This document shows, one piece after another, positions 53,990 through 64,000 of a stretch of 64,000 nt of DNA. The translations under genes and the position numbers were made by a program. Source of the DNA: Hyparrhenia diplandra (lineage: Eukaryota; Streptophyta; Magnoliopsida; Poales; Poaceae). Numbering within the stretch: position 1 is the stretch's first letter; the number at the start of each line of letters is the position of its first letter. Below the pieces are notes generated by a model. The model saw only the letters and a program-made list of their open reading frames with translations. It did no database searches and was not told the origin of the DNA. The stretch covers positions 1 to 64,000 of the forward strand of contig JADLZK010002811.1 of assembly GCA_015847255.1 (NCBI GenBank), read 5' to 3'.

Positions 53990-55706
53990 AAAGGGTGATT
54001 CATACAGGATAACTTCATGTTGGTTCAGCAAATGGCGAGGTTCCTCCATCAACAAAAGCAAGCTCGAATTCTCCTCAAGTTAGATATTTCAAAGGCCTTT
54101 GATTATGTGTTGTGACCTTTCCTCCTAAAGGTACTGCAGCAGTTTCGGGCAACTATGGAGAGATATCATCGGTGGGTTACTCTCCTCGTTTTCAACCCTA
54201 GTTCTCCTCAACGGGTTGTCGGGGGATCATATACATTACCGCCGAGGATTGCAGCAAGATGACCCCCTCTCTTCCATGCTCTTCATCTTGGTAATGGATG
54301 TGTTGGGGCACATGATTACTAAAGCCTAGGTTTGCTGCTACCCTTGTCTTCTTGGGGTTTACAACATCACATTTCTATATATGCTAATGATGTGGCTCTT
54401 TTTCTCCACCCGTAATCTAGGGATATCACTATAACCACGGATATTCTTAATCTGTTCATTGAAGCTTCTAGCCTAGGACTAATCTGCAGAAAAGTAATGT
54501 GCTCCCGATCAGGTGTGTTGATATGGAGATTGCTACCATACAAAACCTGTTGCAAATACTTAGAATTCCCATGCAAATACTTAGGTGTTCCTCTCCCCGA
54601 GAAAACTTACTAAAGAACAAGTGCAGCCCATCCTTGGCCGCATTTGCGATCAAGCTGCCTATTTGGAAGGCGGATCTATTGACACAATTTTGGAAGAAGA
54701 GTACTAGTACAATGAGTTCTTACTGGGATGCTTATTTACTTGGCTATGGCCATTGATTTTCCTTCTTGGGCTATCCAAGCGGTGGAGAAAATTTGGCGCA
54801 GTTTCCTTTGGAGAGGTCATAAAGATGTAAATGGTGGTCATTATCTTGTGGCCTGGGTCAAAGTTTGTCGACCACCTGAGCTAGGAGGTCTGGGAATTTC
54901 ATATCTCAAATCCCTTGTCTGGTCTTTGCGAATGAGATGGGTTTGGTTGAAGAAAACTGAGCCCCATCGTCCTTGGGCTGCTCTCCCATTACATGTGCCT
55001 AGGCAAGTGAGAGCCTTCTTCTCTGTAGTTGTGGTTTCTATAATTGGAGATGGTGCAAATACTCTGTTTTGGTCGGACCAGTGGATCCATGGGCAATGCA
55101 TTGCAGGCCTTGCCCCTCGCCTATTCGCGGTTGTTCCCAAAAGGAGGGTCAAGCGGCGTAGTGTCCGGGAAGCCGTCACTAACCAAACTTGGATTTCAAA
55201 CATTCAGGGAGCTCGTACAGTTGGTGTGGTGGTGGAATTTCTTCAATTATAGGATCTTTTGATTGAATTTCAGCTACAACCAGAGGTTGAGGATACGCAC
55301 ATATGGAGGCTCTCCTCCAACGGATAATACTCAGCAAAGTCGGCATATAGTGGTTTCTTCTTGTTCTCTACTCTTTTTGGGCCATGGAAAAGAATTTGGA
55401 AATCTTGGGCACCGCCCAAGTGTCGCTTCTTTATGTGGCTGGTCGCGCACAACAAGTGTTGGACAGCTGATCGCTTGGCACGTCGTGGGTTACCTCATCC
55501 ATAGTATTTTCCTCTTTGTGACCAAGAAAAAGACTATTGACCATCTCCTTGTCCATTGTGTATTTGCAAGGAAATTTTGGTTCAATCTGTTGAGGCGGGT
55601 TGGTCTTCAAATCCTGTCCCCTCAGCCTACAAAGCTATCCTTCCATGCTCGCTGGGAGAAAGCTAGTAGCTGCGCCGCTGATGGGTTGATGAGGCAAGGA
55701 GTTTAT
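53990..55706 (+). pseudogene. L1-type LINE reverse transcriptase pseudogene, interrupted at its 3' end
   Basis: In broken frames the segment shows RT motifs in order: FMLVQQMARFLHQQKQ and ILLKLDISKAFD (from about 54020), RRGLQQDDPLS and LFILVMDVLG (about 54240-54320), and the catalytic box as IYANDVALF (54377-54403), where the usual YADD has become YAND. The C-terminal part (SWAIQAVEKIWRSFLWRGHK, ELGGLGISYLKSLVWSLRMR) and a zf-RVT remnant (about 55380-55600, TIDHLLVHCVFARKFWF) follow. Stops and frameshifts are frequent. It is cut off at 55706 by an LTR element. It cannot encode active RT. Confidence 0.8.
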
Positions 55707-57147
55707 TGTTGACACCTATTATAGCATAATATTACTAGTCAACTAAACATGGATAAGGGCATAATATGAATATCAACATAGACTAGGGGTCTAACTAACA
55801 TAATTCCACAAGCTTTGGTGATTACGTGACTTTCTGAGGGGACTTAACAGGATAAACACGAGAGAAGAATGGAGAAAGTTCAAAATATATCTCACATATG
55901 ATGACAAGACTTAACCGTGAAGTAACTTCGACCCAAAATGTGGACTAAAACACTCTAGAAGATACCAAGAAAACACCGGGAGAGCGGGAAGCCAAGGTGG
56001 CTTGCCACCTTGGCGGCCGCCAGTGCCAACTAGGCCGGCGCCCGAGGTGGGACCCCCTGTCATCCTCATCTTCCTAGGTCGGTTTGTAACCGACCTTGAG
56101 GTTGTATCTACACCATTATTGAAGGTCGGTTTGATCCAATGGTCATCATTCATCGCCAAGGCCTATATAAGAAGACCCCCTGACCCCAGGGCTAAACCCA
56201 AAATTCATTCTATCTCATTCTATTCATTATCTCTCAGTTGTAGAGGTGTCCCAATGTAAGGATAACCTCTCTCTAAGGGATTAGTGAATTAGAAGTAGAT
56301 TAGTAATGTAATTAGAAGTAGATTAGTAATGTAATTAGAAGTAGATTAGCCATGTAATTAGAAATAGATTAGATCTAAATTAGATCTAATCAAGAGTAAA
56401 GGAGAGTGGAGCTATGCTCTGTTTCCGAGATGTCTTGAGTATGGTATGTCTTTATATCTTCTCTACAAGACTTATGTGATTCATATATTTATCTTCTCTA
56501 TTTACTTCCATGACTTTTATATATTTGGTTAAGTATAGTTGTTATGCTATTGCATGGGATCTCCGCTCGTATTGAGGACTCTAGTTATGCTAGTTAGCTA
56601 GAGTAGTAATCGATAGTGTAGACTTGGTGTCTAGACTAGAGATTACCTGAGATTGCACCCAACCCCACGGATAGTTTGTGGTAGCCCTGTGGTGGTGACA
56701 GCCGACGGCGACGGCGTATTCCACCACGTTCGGGTTGGTGTTTGTAGGACCGTAGTCGGAGCTTCCTAGCCCCCTTCTCATCTCTTTCGTGGCTAGTGTT
56801 TTGATGTCCCAAAGTGTATTAGTGTGATTGCTATCATAGAACCTAAGTAATAGAGAAGTACAAAGGAACCTTGATCTCTCCCTTTGACCTCTTGATTAGT
56901 TTAGTTATTCTTTTATAATCTTAGGTATGTTATTTACTTACCCTTTATCAATTACCCCCTCACTTTAGTCTAGTGGTTTGCTAAGTCAGTGGATACATGA
57001 TTGTGACTTATTAGAATTCTTTAGCCGGAGCTTCCCTGTGGATACGATACTCTAGAATACTCATCCTAGGGAAAAGCTACAAATGGTAGGTGTACTGTGC
57101 GCTTGCAGAATCCTTCATATTCTTTTAGCACTTAACAAATGCCAACA
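55707..57147 (+). repeat. LTR of a plus-strand Ty3/gypsy-like element
   Basis: Bounded by TGTTGACACC and GCCAACA (TG...CA with inverted TGTTG/CAACA). A TATA-like cctatataaga lies at 56161-56171. Directly after the end, tttttggcggattcttggga resembles a degenerate tRNA-Asp-type primer-binding site as used by several grass gypsy groups, so this is read as a 5' LTR. It contains a 23-bp tandem repeat (attagaagtagattagtaat..., 3.7 copies, 56288-56372). The partner LTR is not in the window. Confidence 0.6.
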
Positions 57148-58929
57148 AGCTTTTTGGCGGATTCTTGGGAAGCAATTGGCCTAAAGATTCTAATAATGAT
57201 CATGATGTTCGCTAATTTAGTATATCACTAGCTTTAGTAGGATTACCCTTGTTCTGTTGAGTTGTGGAATAAACAGGACAAAAGATGTCGTTACGACCTT
57301 CCGACAGGATTCCACAAGAAAAGAAAAGAAAAGAAAAGAAGAAAGATTGAAGAACCCAGGGTGCCTGATTATTCAAGATTCATCAACATGGGAACCCTGC
57401 TATCTCAAGGTATACATTTAAATATATATATTATTCCAACCATGTATAGATTGGAGAAGAAGTCGCCGTCACAAGAATTAAATGAACATATCTCAAGTGA
57501 CGTACATAGAAGCTGCACATCGTGGTAAGTATGATCAGTAAAGGTGAGAAAGTCTTGCTCATGGACTATAAATTGATTGAGTAGTTATCATTTAATTTCT
57601 TGCATTGCATTATTTGCATGTTTACTTTATCAATTCATGCATTCACTCCGCTTAGTTTATATTTCCCTATCCACTGCATGATTAGTTCCTTTGCATCCAT
57701 CCATGTCATTTGCATCTAAAAGAAAAAAAAAATCCTCACCATGATCATGCTCTTTCATCTCTAATTGAATAAATCTCTATAGTGCTTTCATGCTACTCTT
57801 GTCTGCTATAGGATGCTTTGGTTTAGAAGTATTGCAAGGATACTTCTAAAGGCTTTTAAATTAGGCGTGGTGCTTAGGTTAAAATGCCTTCCTTAATTAA
57901 ATTAGACATGGAGTCTAGTTTGGTTGTTGAACTAAAAATTTCTTGTGTAGACATTGGTTATTGTGTTGGACTAACACTGCGAGAAAATTCTCAAAACCAA
58001 TTCGGGTAAGTCAAGAGATGAACTTAGATCAGAGATGAAGTAAGGCATATGATGAACTCTAACCTTGTGCAAAAGACACGGCTCACTCATGGAAGAATTG
58101 TAAGTATCAAATATCATTCACTCTGTCTTTTGCTACAAGTTATCTTTGCCTTGATCCACATAATAGAGTGCATTTTGCAAATAAAATGAGTTATAAGACA
58201 TGAAAAATAAAATATGTGCTAAGAGTAATCAAAGAACCACATTTTTCTTTAGCATAGATGAGATCTTATGAATTTTGGACAACAACCCTTGCCTCAACCA
58301 TGTTGTATATTCCCTCGGGTATGTGTCCTTGATATTTTGTAGGAAAGAATGCGTGCTATGTCTATTCAATGAAGAAGAGTGTCATACAACACGATCTAGA
58401 AAAGCTATCACTTGAAAAAAATGGATGGACAAAGCAACAGACCAAAAGAACATCAAAGACAGGTAAGTGAATATAAATCACATATTTGTATACAACCTTT
58501 GTCTTATGTTCCCTCTAAAAAAAATCTAAGCACATGAATGCTCATGCTAAAAGAAACATGTTCCTAGGACAAGCTCCCTTCGGGTATTCTTGGTCACTAA
58601 ACTTGCAGGAACAAAGGATGAACAACATCTAAGGACATGGTGATTGCAACACACGATTTGGGGACGGTTCAACATTCACACTTAAAAGTGTCGAGTGACA
58701 GGAAGGCTCGAGCATGGGGGAGGAAGGTCGACTCCTCTAAAGAACATCCGACATACTTCTCCTCTTCTCAAGCTCCCGTCACTCTGACATGCTGGTTTGC
58801 AATCCCTTTATCACTATTACTTTGTCTCCCTAAGTTTGAATGTGTTTATAAATGTCATACATCAAAATCAAACTTAAGGTATATAATAAAATTTCCCACT
58901 AGAGAAAAAAGTAATAGTGAACATATCTT
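57148..58929 (+). mobile_element. Internal region of the plus-strand LTR element (non-coding part)
   Basis: After the primer-binding-like site the sequence is AT-rich with no recognisable gag or pol. The only frame of note (57262-57528) is lysine/arginine-rich and built on aagaaaagaaaag repeats. It runs to 58929, where a second LTR element begins. It may be the untranslated leader of a large element or a derivative lacking genes. Confidence 0.4.
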
Positions 58930-59394
58930 TGTTGGGTGAATGCTTAACACAACATTTAATTGATGATGAAATGGTTTACCAGGGGGCCATTCAACATGGT
59001 GATTACAAAGGATGTCAAGGGGTATTTATAGTCCCCCCGGCCGTAGGTGTGCAAAATTACTAAGAGTTCTAAGATGATCTTCTATGTCATGTCCTTCCGC
59101 GACGAAGACACATCCTTCATCTTAGCGACACCTCGGGGTAATGTTTGTCTTTGCTATTCCTTTTTGTCTTGTTGGATTTGTTCTATTGACTCGCGACGAA
59201 GCCTTTGTCGATACCTTCCCTCGGATCCTTGACACTTGCTTATCTTACTTCGCACTTGTTATCTTTATGCGAAGCTTAAAATCCAAAGAAGTCATCTTCG
59301 CCAGTAAAACTTCATCTCCGTTCTGTTAGTACCACGAAATCTTCAAAGTTTGGGATGAAAGTTTGAAAGCGTAAATCAAAGTTAGATCCCAACA
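58930..59394 (-). repeat. 3' LTR of the minus-strand Tat-like element
   Basis: 465 bp with inverted ends TGTTGGG / CCCAACA. On the minus strand it carries a TATA box (TATAAATA, complement of 59023-59030). Just inside, the minus strand reads cgaggggtctctt, a purine-rich tract suited to the polypurine primer. The partner LTR is outside the window. Confidence 0.65.
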
Positions 59395-59610
59395 AAGAGA
59401 CCCCTCGTGGGCGAAGGCCGACTTCAAAGGCATGAAACCCACGAATCATAAGTTTTCTCAAAACTTTGTTTCGATCTGAAAACGTCGTCCCCGGACTTTG
59501 AAGTTGGACTTTGAATTTTGACGAGAGATTTCGAGAATATCTTTCGCTAGATTTCTCTTTCTTTTTTTTTTTTTTTAGCGGTTAGTTTGACCGTTTGACC
59601 GAAAGGGGTC

Positions 59611-59618
59611 TATAAATA
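59611..59618 (+). promoter_or_regulatory. TATA box of the antisense gene
   Basis: TATAAATA sits in ggggtctataaatagcgaag, about 70 bases before the first candidate ATG (59682) of the plus-strand ORF, with a pyrimidine-rich initiator-like tract at 59640-59665. It faces away from the LTR promoter. Confidence 0.5.
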
Positions 59619-59681
59619 GCGAAGTACCCCCTTTTTTCGATTCTTCTTCTTTGTTTTGTTTTAGCTCAATTTTTTCCCTAA

Positions 59682-61006
59682 TGCCGCAACTTCATCCAAA
59701 GAAAAAACTATTGATGTTGGATCTATGAAGGATGTTCTTGAGATCACCCAACTCCACAAGTGGCCATTGATGCACCGGAGCTCACTTCCGAAGCTATCTC
59801 AAAATCTATCGACAATACTTTAAAGTTTTGCTTTGAGAGCGGTGTTAATTTGGATTCTTATAAGTTTGTTGGAGTTGGGATAGACAAGCTCTGCGTCCTT
59901 CCAAGGAAACCAGAGAAGCAGTTATCTAAGTGTATTGATGATGCTTTCTCAGTTCCTGATGCTGAGGGCGAGTTGGCGAAGATGAACCCTCTTGAGTTGG
60001 TTGATGCTGGCCTTAATTTGATGTACAAGGTATATGCCTTTCTTTTTTCCTTTCTCTTTTATGCGAAGTCTACTGTTTGTGTTTTACTTCTGGCTAATTT
60101 TCTTTCTTATTTACAGGGCGCTCTTGTTCAACGTGGCCTTAGAAAATCTCTTGAAGATAGTGCTACGGCTTTTGTTGTTCGTGAGAAATCGTTATTGGGG
60201 GAGATTGAATCTCTAAAATCCCAATTAGCAGCTAAGGAGAAGGAAAGGGGTGATGCAGTTGATGAGTGGCACAGGTTGGATCGATTATATCATGGAGCTT
60301 CTGATACTATTAAGGAGAAAGATCAGCAACTTGAAGTCGCGAAGACTACTATTGCTAATCTTATAAAAGAAAAGGAGTATCTCGAGAAGAAGAGTGTAGA
60401 AATGGATCAGATGCTACATAGGAAATTTACCAGGATGTGGGAGTTGTGCAAGGCTTCGTACGAAAAGTGGGGTGCTACTCCTGAGGACCCTTGTTGGGAA
60501 CTTGGAGAGTATGATCCATTTTCCAGTTGGCTATGCCGACAATATGAAGATCTCGGGGTTGTTATTCAGACTGCCTCCGATACAAGTGTGATGTATTCAA
60601 CCCGAGCCCTTCTGCATCTTATGAAGGAGGCTGGTGATCCATTGTACGAGACCTTTGCTGACTCCAACTTCAAGTTTCCTGGTGATTCAATTAACAAGAT
60701 TTCTACTCGTACTCACATTCTTTGCAAGAAGTTTTTTAACGCAGTATTGGTGTAAATGTGGTCGAGATCTTTGTCTCGAGAAGGTTAAAGAGAAGCTAAA
60801 GAAGGTATTATTTGTCTATCTTTATTTTGTTTGTTTTCGTTTTGAACTTGGAGTTTTATTTTGCATTCGACTTGTCTTTTTAATAGATTGAACTCGATAT
60901 CTTAAAGGAAGAGGAGGCTTTGAAGAAATTGCATGAAGAGGAAGAAAAGAAGGCTCATGAAGAGGAGGAGAGGAACAAGAAAAATGTCGGTGAGCGAAGG
61001 GACTAG
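59682..61006 (+). pseudogene. Antisense ORF gene of the Tat-like element (three exons, frame-broken)
   Basis: Coding parts are about 59682-60029, 60117-60804 and 60887-61006, with GT-AG introns 60030-60116 and 60805-60886. The main frame reads ELTSEAISKSIDNTLKFCFE, SYKFVGVGIDKLCVLP, then a coiled-coil (EIESLKSQLAAKEKERGDAV, KEKDQQLEVAKTTIANLIKE) and the globular WELCKASYEKWGATPEDPCW. The last exon is a Glu/Lys-rich helix (LKEEEALKKLHEEEEKKAHE). One-base slips near 59684, 59748 and 60743 break the frame. The frame ends at TAG 61004-61006. Such proteins occur in grass Tat elements and are often labelled putative gypsy-type transposon proteins; their function is unknown. Confidence 0.6.
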
Positions 61007-61787
61007 CTTTATAGATTAGTTCGTATTTTTGAGTGTTTTGAGAGGAAAAAACAAAGCTTGTTTGGCAAATAGTGTTGTAAATTTGTTAAGTTAATGATTT
61101 ATTTGGTCTTGTCTACTTCTATGGTTTGTGCATCTGCGAAATTATTATTATTGCGAAGTTAAATTTTGATTGTGATATTTGCGTCAAATTTTGACTTTGG
61201 AATATCTGCGTGAGGTTTCTCAAGCGAAGCTCTGCGCAAGATATCGTTCTTTGTTTTGCCTCTTATGATTGCCAAGGATAATTTTGTTTTTGAGACTTGA
61301 ATTTTTTGGAAGCTTAGGTAGTATTGACATTGGTGGTTTTGTGGATAAATGTCTTGGGAAGTCCGAAGCAAAGGATTCTTATAGAATGCCTAGGGTTGTT
61401 GATTTTAGTACTATCGGACGGATAATATTTGTGTTGCCTAAGTTTTTTTTATCATATCCTTGTCTTATCTTTGTTCTTAAGATGTTCTTTTGTTTTGAGT
61501 CATCGTGCTCAAGCGCCCCCCAAGCTTTATTTTTGGGGATAGTTTCCAAGATCTGGCCGGATAAGATAATAAATGAGGTTGTCGAGGATATCTTGAGCGA
61601 AGCGGCGACTAGTGTTATTCGAAGATTTTTGATTGTTTAAACTTTGTATATTCATGTTGTATGTAAACTTGAATAAGTATTTTGTATAATGTTGTGAGTT
61701 GGAATAAGTGTTTTGTATAATATGCCACCATCTTTTTATGAAGTTTGTATTAGGTACTTTTGGTTCGTAGTCAAAGATTGTTGTTAA
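61007..61787. other. Spacer of the Tat-like element without recognised genes
   Basis: Between the antisense gene and the repeat array. One plus-strand frame (61269-61640) has no recognisable domain. The base composition matches the rest of the element. Confidence 0.35.
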
Positions 61788-62450
61788 GGAAACTTTTAAA
61801 ATGTCGCCCTTTTCTTTTTGTGAAGTATTAGTGAAGACTTCGATTTTGAAGCCAAACATTCTTCTTAGAGAATTTTGAAAACGTCGTCCCCTTCTTTTTG
61901 CGAAGTGAGAGCGAAGACTTCGATTTGAAGTCAAAATTCTCCTTAGAGAAATTTTGAAAACGTCGTCCCCTTCTTTTTTGCGAAGTGAGAGCGAAGACTT
62001 CGATTTGAAGTCAAAATTCTCCTTAGAGAAATTTTGAAAACGTCGTCCCCTTCTTTTTTGCGAAGTGAGAGTGAAGACTTCGATTTGAAGTCAAAATTCT
62101 CCTTAGAGAAATTTTGAAAACGTCGTCCCCTTCTTTTTTTGCGAAGTGAGAGCGAAGACTTCGATTTGAAGTCAAAATTCTCCTTAGAGAAATTTTGAAA
62201 ACGTCGTCCCCTTCTTTTTTTTGCGAAGTGAGAGCAAAGACTTCGATTTGAAGTCAAAATTCTCCTTAGAGAAATTTTGAAAACGTCGTCCCCTTCTTTT
62301 TTTGCGAAGTGAGAGTGAAGACTTCGATTTGAAGTCAAAATTCTCCTTAGAGAAATTTTGAAAACGTCGTCCCCTTCTTTTTTTTTTTGCGAAGTGAGAG
62401 CGAAGACTTGATTTGAAGTCAAAATTCTCCTTAGAGAAATTCGTAGGTAA
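61788..62450. repeat. Tandem array of about eight 80-81-bp repeats with an internal palindrome
   Basis: Units beginning cttagagaaattttgaaaac recur at about 61864, 61942, 62022, 62102, 62183, 62265 and 62346, with diverged or truncated units at 61788 and 62430. Each unit contains the near-palindrome tcaaaattctcct-tagagaaattttga and a run of 5-10 T. Unit lengths differ almost only by the T-run. Minus-strand ORFs across it are just the repeat translated. Confidence 0.9.
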
Positions 62451-62771
62451 TAATTTTAGTTTTATACTCAAATTATACCTACTTGCTAGTTATTTTGTGA
62501 AAACTTTCGGCCGATGTTAAAGCATTTTGCTTTTTCGGCTTTGTAATAAATGGAAAAAATGATAAAGAATGCACAGATTGGGGAAACTACTTTCTCATTT
62601 ATGCTTGATATGAGAATTTACAATAGAGTACGCCTCGTTAAAAAACCACTCACCCTGCGAAGGGCTTCCCCGAGTGGAAAAAAAGAGTGCGACTCTTGAT
62701 TGAAATGATAAAATGCTTCTAAGGAATTGAATCTAACTTGCTTATTTACAAAAAGTTGATCAAAGTAAAAT

Positions 62772-64000
62772 CTAGGGATAGTACTTGCGAAGATCCTTAA
62801 TGTTCCAAGTGTGACTTAACTCTTCTCCCTTGAGGTTCTCCAAGTGATAAGATCCTTGCATTTTGATTTTGTTATGACGAAGGGTCCTTCCCACTTTTCT
62901 TTTGGAACTTTCCCACGGTGTCTTCGTTCCTTTTTCTTTTGAGCACGAAGTCTCCCGGGTTGTAGTTCTCTTTTTACTACTTTCTTGTTGTACCATTTGC
63001 TTGTTTCTTCTTGGTACTTTCGAGATTCATCACGGCTTGGTTTCTTTCTTCTTCGAGCAAATCTTTGCTTGTCTTTTGATCTTCTTCGCTTGTTATTTCA
63101 ATAGTTGTTCTTGGACCTTCGAATTGTATTTCTTCCGGAGTCATTGCTTCATCTCCATATAATAGCTTGAAGGGTGTAAACTTCGTTGATCTTGTTGTGG
63201 TTGTATTATGGCTCCAAACAATCCTTGGTAATTCTTCAACCCATTTTCCTTTTGGAAGTCCCACTAGATTTGTTGAAATTCCCACACATATAATGCCATT
63301 TGCTCTTTCGACGGCTCCATTGGATTGGGGATATCGACCGATGCGAAGCAAAGCTGAATTCCCATGTTTTCACAATAGCTTCAAGTCTTCGCTATCGAAT
63401 TGAGTTCCATTGTTCAATGTTATGTGTCTTGGGACTCGAATCCGCAAATTATATTTTGCCAAAGGAATTTCTTCATTGTTGTGGATGACATATTTGTGAT
63501 TGGCTTCGCTTCTATCCACTTTGTGAAATATTCAACCGCAACAGCTGGTGATTGATGGTTGCCTTGGGCTGGGGGAGTTTTCCAATTATGTCTATTCCCC
63601 ATCTTGCAAGTGGCCAAGTTGGTTCAATGTCTTTGAATCGGATTGGTGGGGCATTTGACTTGCTTGCTGAAATTTGGCAATTGTGACAAGTTTTTACTAT
63701 TTCCTTGCTATCTTTTTTGAGTGTTGGCCAATAGAATCCTTGTCTAAACGCTTTTCCCTGCTATGGCTCTTGGGCGGCATGATTCCCACATGTTCCACTT
63801 TGTATTTCTTGTAGCAATTCTTTACCTTCTTCGGTTGAAATGCATTTGAGTAACGGTTCACAAATGCCATGCTTGAAAAGTTGATTATTGATAAGCTTGT
63901 AATTTCTTGTTTTGTGCTTCATTCTTGTTTCTTCGGCTTCGCTTTCTGGCTCATAGAATCCTCTTAGAAAGGCTATTATTTCGATCTCGGTCTTCGCTTT
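62772..64000 (-). pseudogene. Ty3/gypsy pol fragment: zinc finger, integrase core and C-terminal domain
   Basis: Read on the minus strand from the right edge: the end of the integrase zinc-binding region near 63690-63640 (NCQISASKSNAPPIRFKD), the catalytic core (GNHQSPAVAVEYFTKWIEAK, 63600-63500; YPQSNGAVERANGII near 63330, with the catalytic glutamate in NGAVERAN), the conserved FTPFKLLYGDEAMTPEEI (about 63180-63130), and the C-terminal GSYHLENLKGEELSHTWNIK, ending near 62772. Frames shift between 63620 and 63350 and again near 62990, so the reading frame is broken. The upstream RNase H and RT are outside the window. Confidence 0.8.

Larger units (their letters stand above)
58930..64000 (-). 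mobile_element. Tat-like Ty3/gypsy element, minus strand, 3' part (continues past the window)
   Basis: Left to right: 3' LTR (58930-59394), an antisense gene on the plus strand (about 59600-61006), a spacer with 80-bp tandem repeats (61788-62450), and the C-terminal part of pol on the minus strand (62772-64000). A long region between integrase and 3' LTR that carries an antisense ORF is characteristic of the Tat lineage (for example Grande and RIRE2 types). The element lies inside the older plus-strand LTR element. Its 5' LTR, gag and most of pol are outside the window. Confidence 0.75.

Noticed and set aside
55707..57147. Solo LTR
   Set aside because: A primer-binding-like sequence follows the right end and no target duplication of tttat is found there, so a 5' LTR with internal sequence fits better.
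61788..62450. CRISPR-like regular repeats
   Set aside because: Units are contiguous with no unique spacers, the context is a plant retroelement, and lengths vary only in T-runs.
62184..62471. Minus-strand repetitive protein
   Set aside because: It is only the 80-bp repeat array read through, and its frame changes with T-run length.

Overview
The window is nuclear DNA of a flowering plant, almost certainly a grass (Poaceae). The evidence is one very large spliced gene with GT-AG introns, a CT/GC-rich leader with a telo-box, Stowaway and Tourist MITEs, Mutator-like elements with 9-bp target duplications, a tRNA-derived SINE of grass type, RTE and L1 LINEs, and nested Ty3/gypsy elements. A panicoid or other PACMAD grass is my guess; the sequence alone does not fix the species.

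Layout. (1) 1-4652: LTR-like DNA of a Ty3/gypsy element on the minus strand, interrupted by a Pack-MULE (2172-3414) that carries an exon-like piece of a plant cyclopropane-fatty-acid synthase gene. (2) 4653-5835: a SINE-like repeat, then the promoter and 5' leader of the only host gene. (3) 5836-51298: a VPS13 gene on the plus strand, 64 coding exons by my reading and about 4,216 codons once six small indels are allowed for. Its introns hold most of the kilobases: a MULE with a nested Tourist MITE (intron 2), a hAT element with a BED finger (intron 6), RTE fragments (intron 15), a gag-only LTR element with IQ motifs (intron 22), a SINE (intron 27), a Stowaway (intron 28) and a 3.4-kb RTE LINE with an 18-bp target duplication (intron 57). 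(4) 51299-53990: 3' flank with another MULE (52124-53374). (5) 53990-55706: L1-type LINE pseudogene, interrupted by an LTR retroelement whose 5' LTR is 55707-57147. (6) 58930-64000: the 3' part of a minus-strand Tat-like Ty3/gypsy element, with its 3' LTR, a plus-strand spliced antisense gene with its own TATA box, about eight 80-bp tandem repeats, and the end of pol (integrase).

The host gene encodes a bridge-like lipid-transfer protein: chorein N-terminus, long lipid-transfer groove, Vps62/DUF946 repeats, a C2 domain, a VAB/SHR-BD region, and a C-terminal ATG2-C-like plus PH-like module. It most resembles the Arabidopsis At1g48090 (VPS13M2) class. All splice sites look intact, but the frame is broken at six points: 16997, 20475, 20677-20681, 26017, 26213-26217 and 50178-50181. 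Five of the six are one-base changes in homopolymers. The same kind of slip is seen in the unrelated transposon ORF at 59.7-60.8 kb, so sequencing or assembly error is as likely as real decay.

No previously undescribed host system is evident. The most interesting items are the mobile elements: the Pack-MULE with host coding sequence, the gag-only retroelement with two IQ motifs, and the antisense gene with its palindromic repeat array inside the Tat-like element. All identifications come from reading the sequence and from memory of protein families; no search was run.
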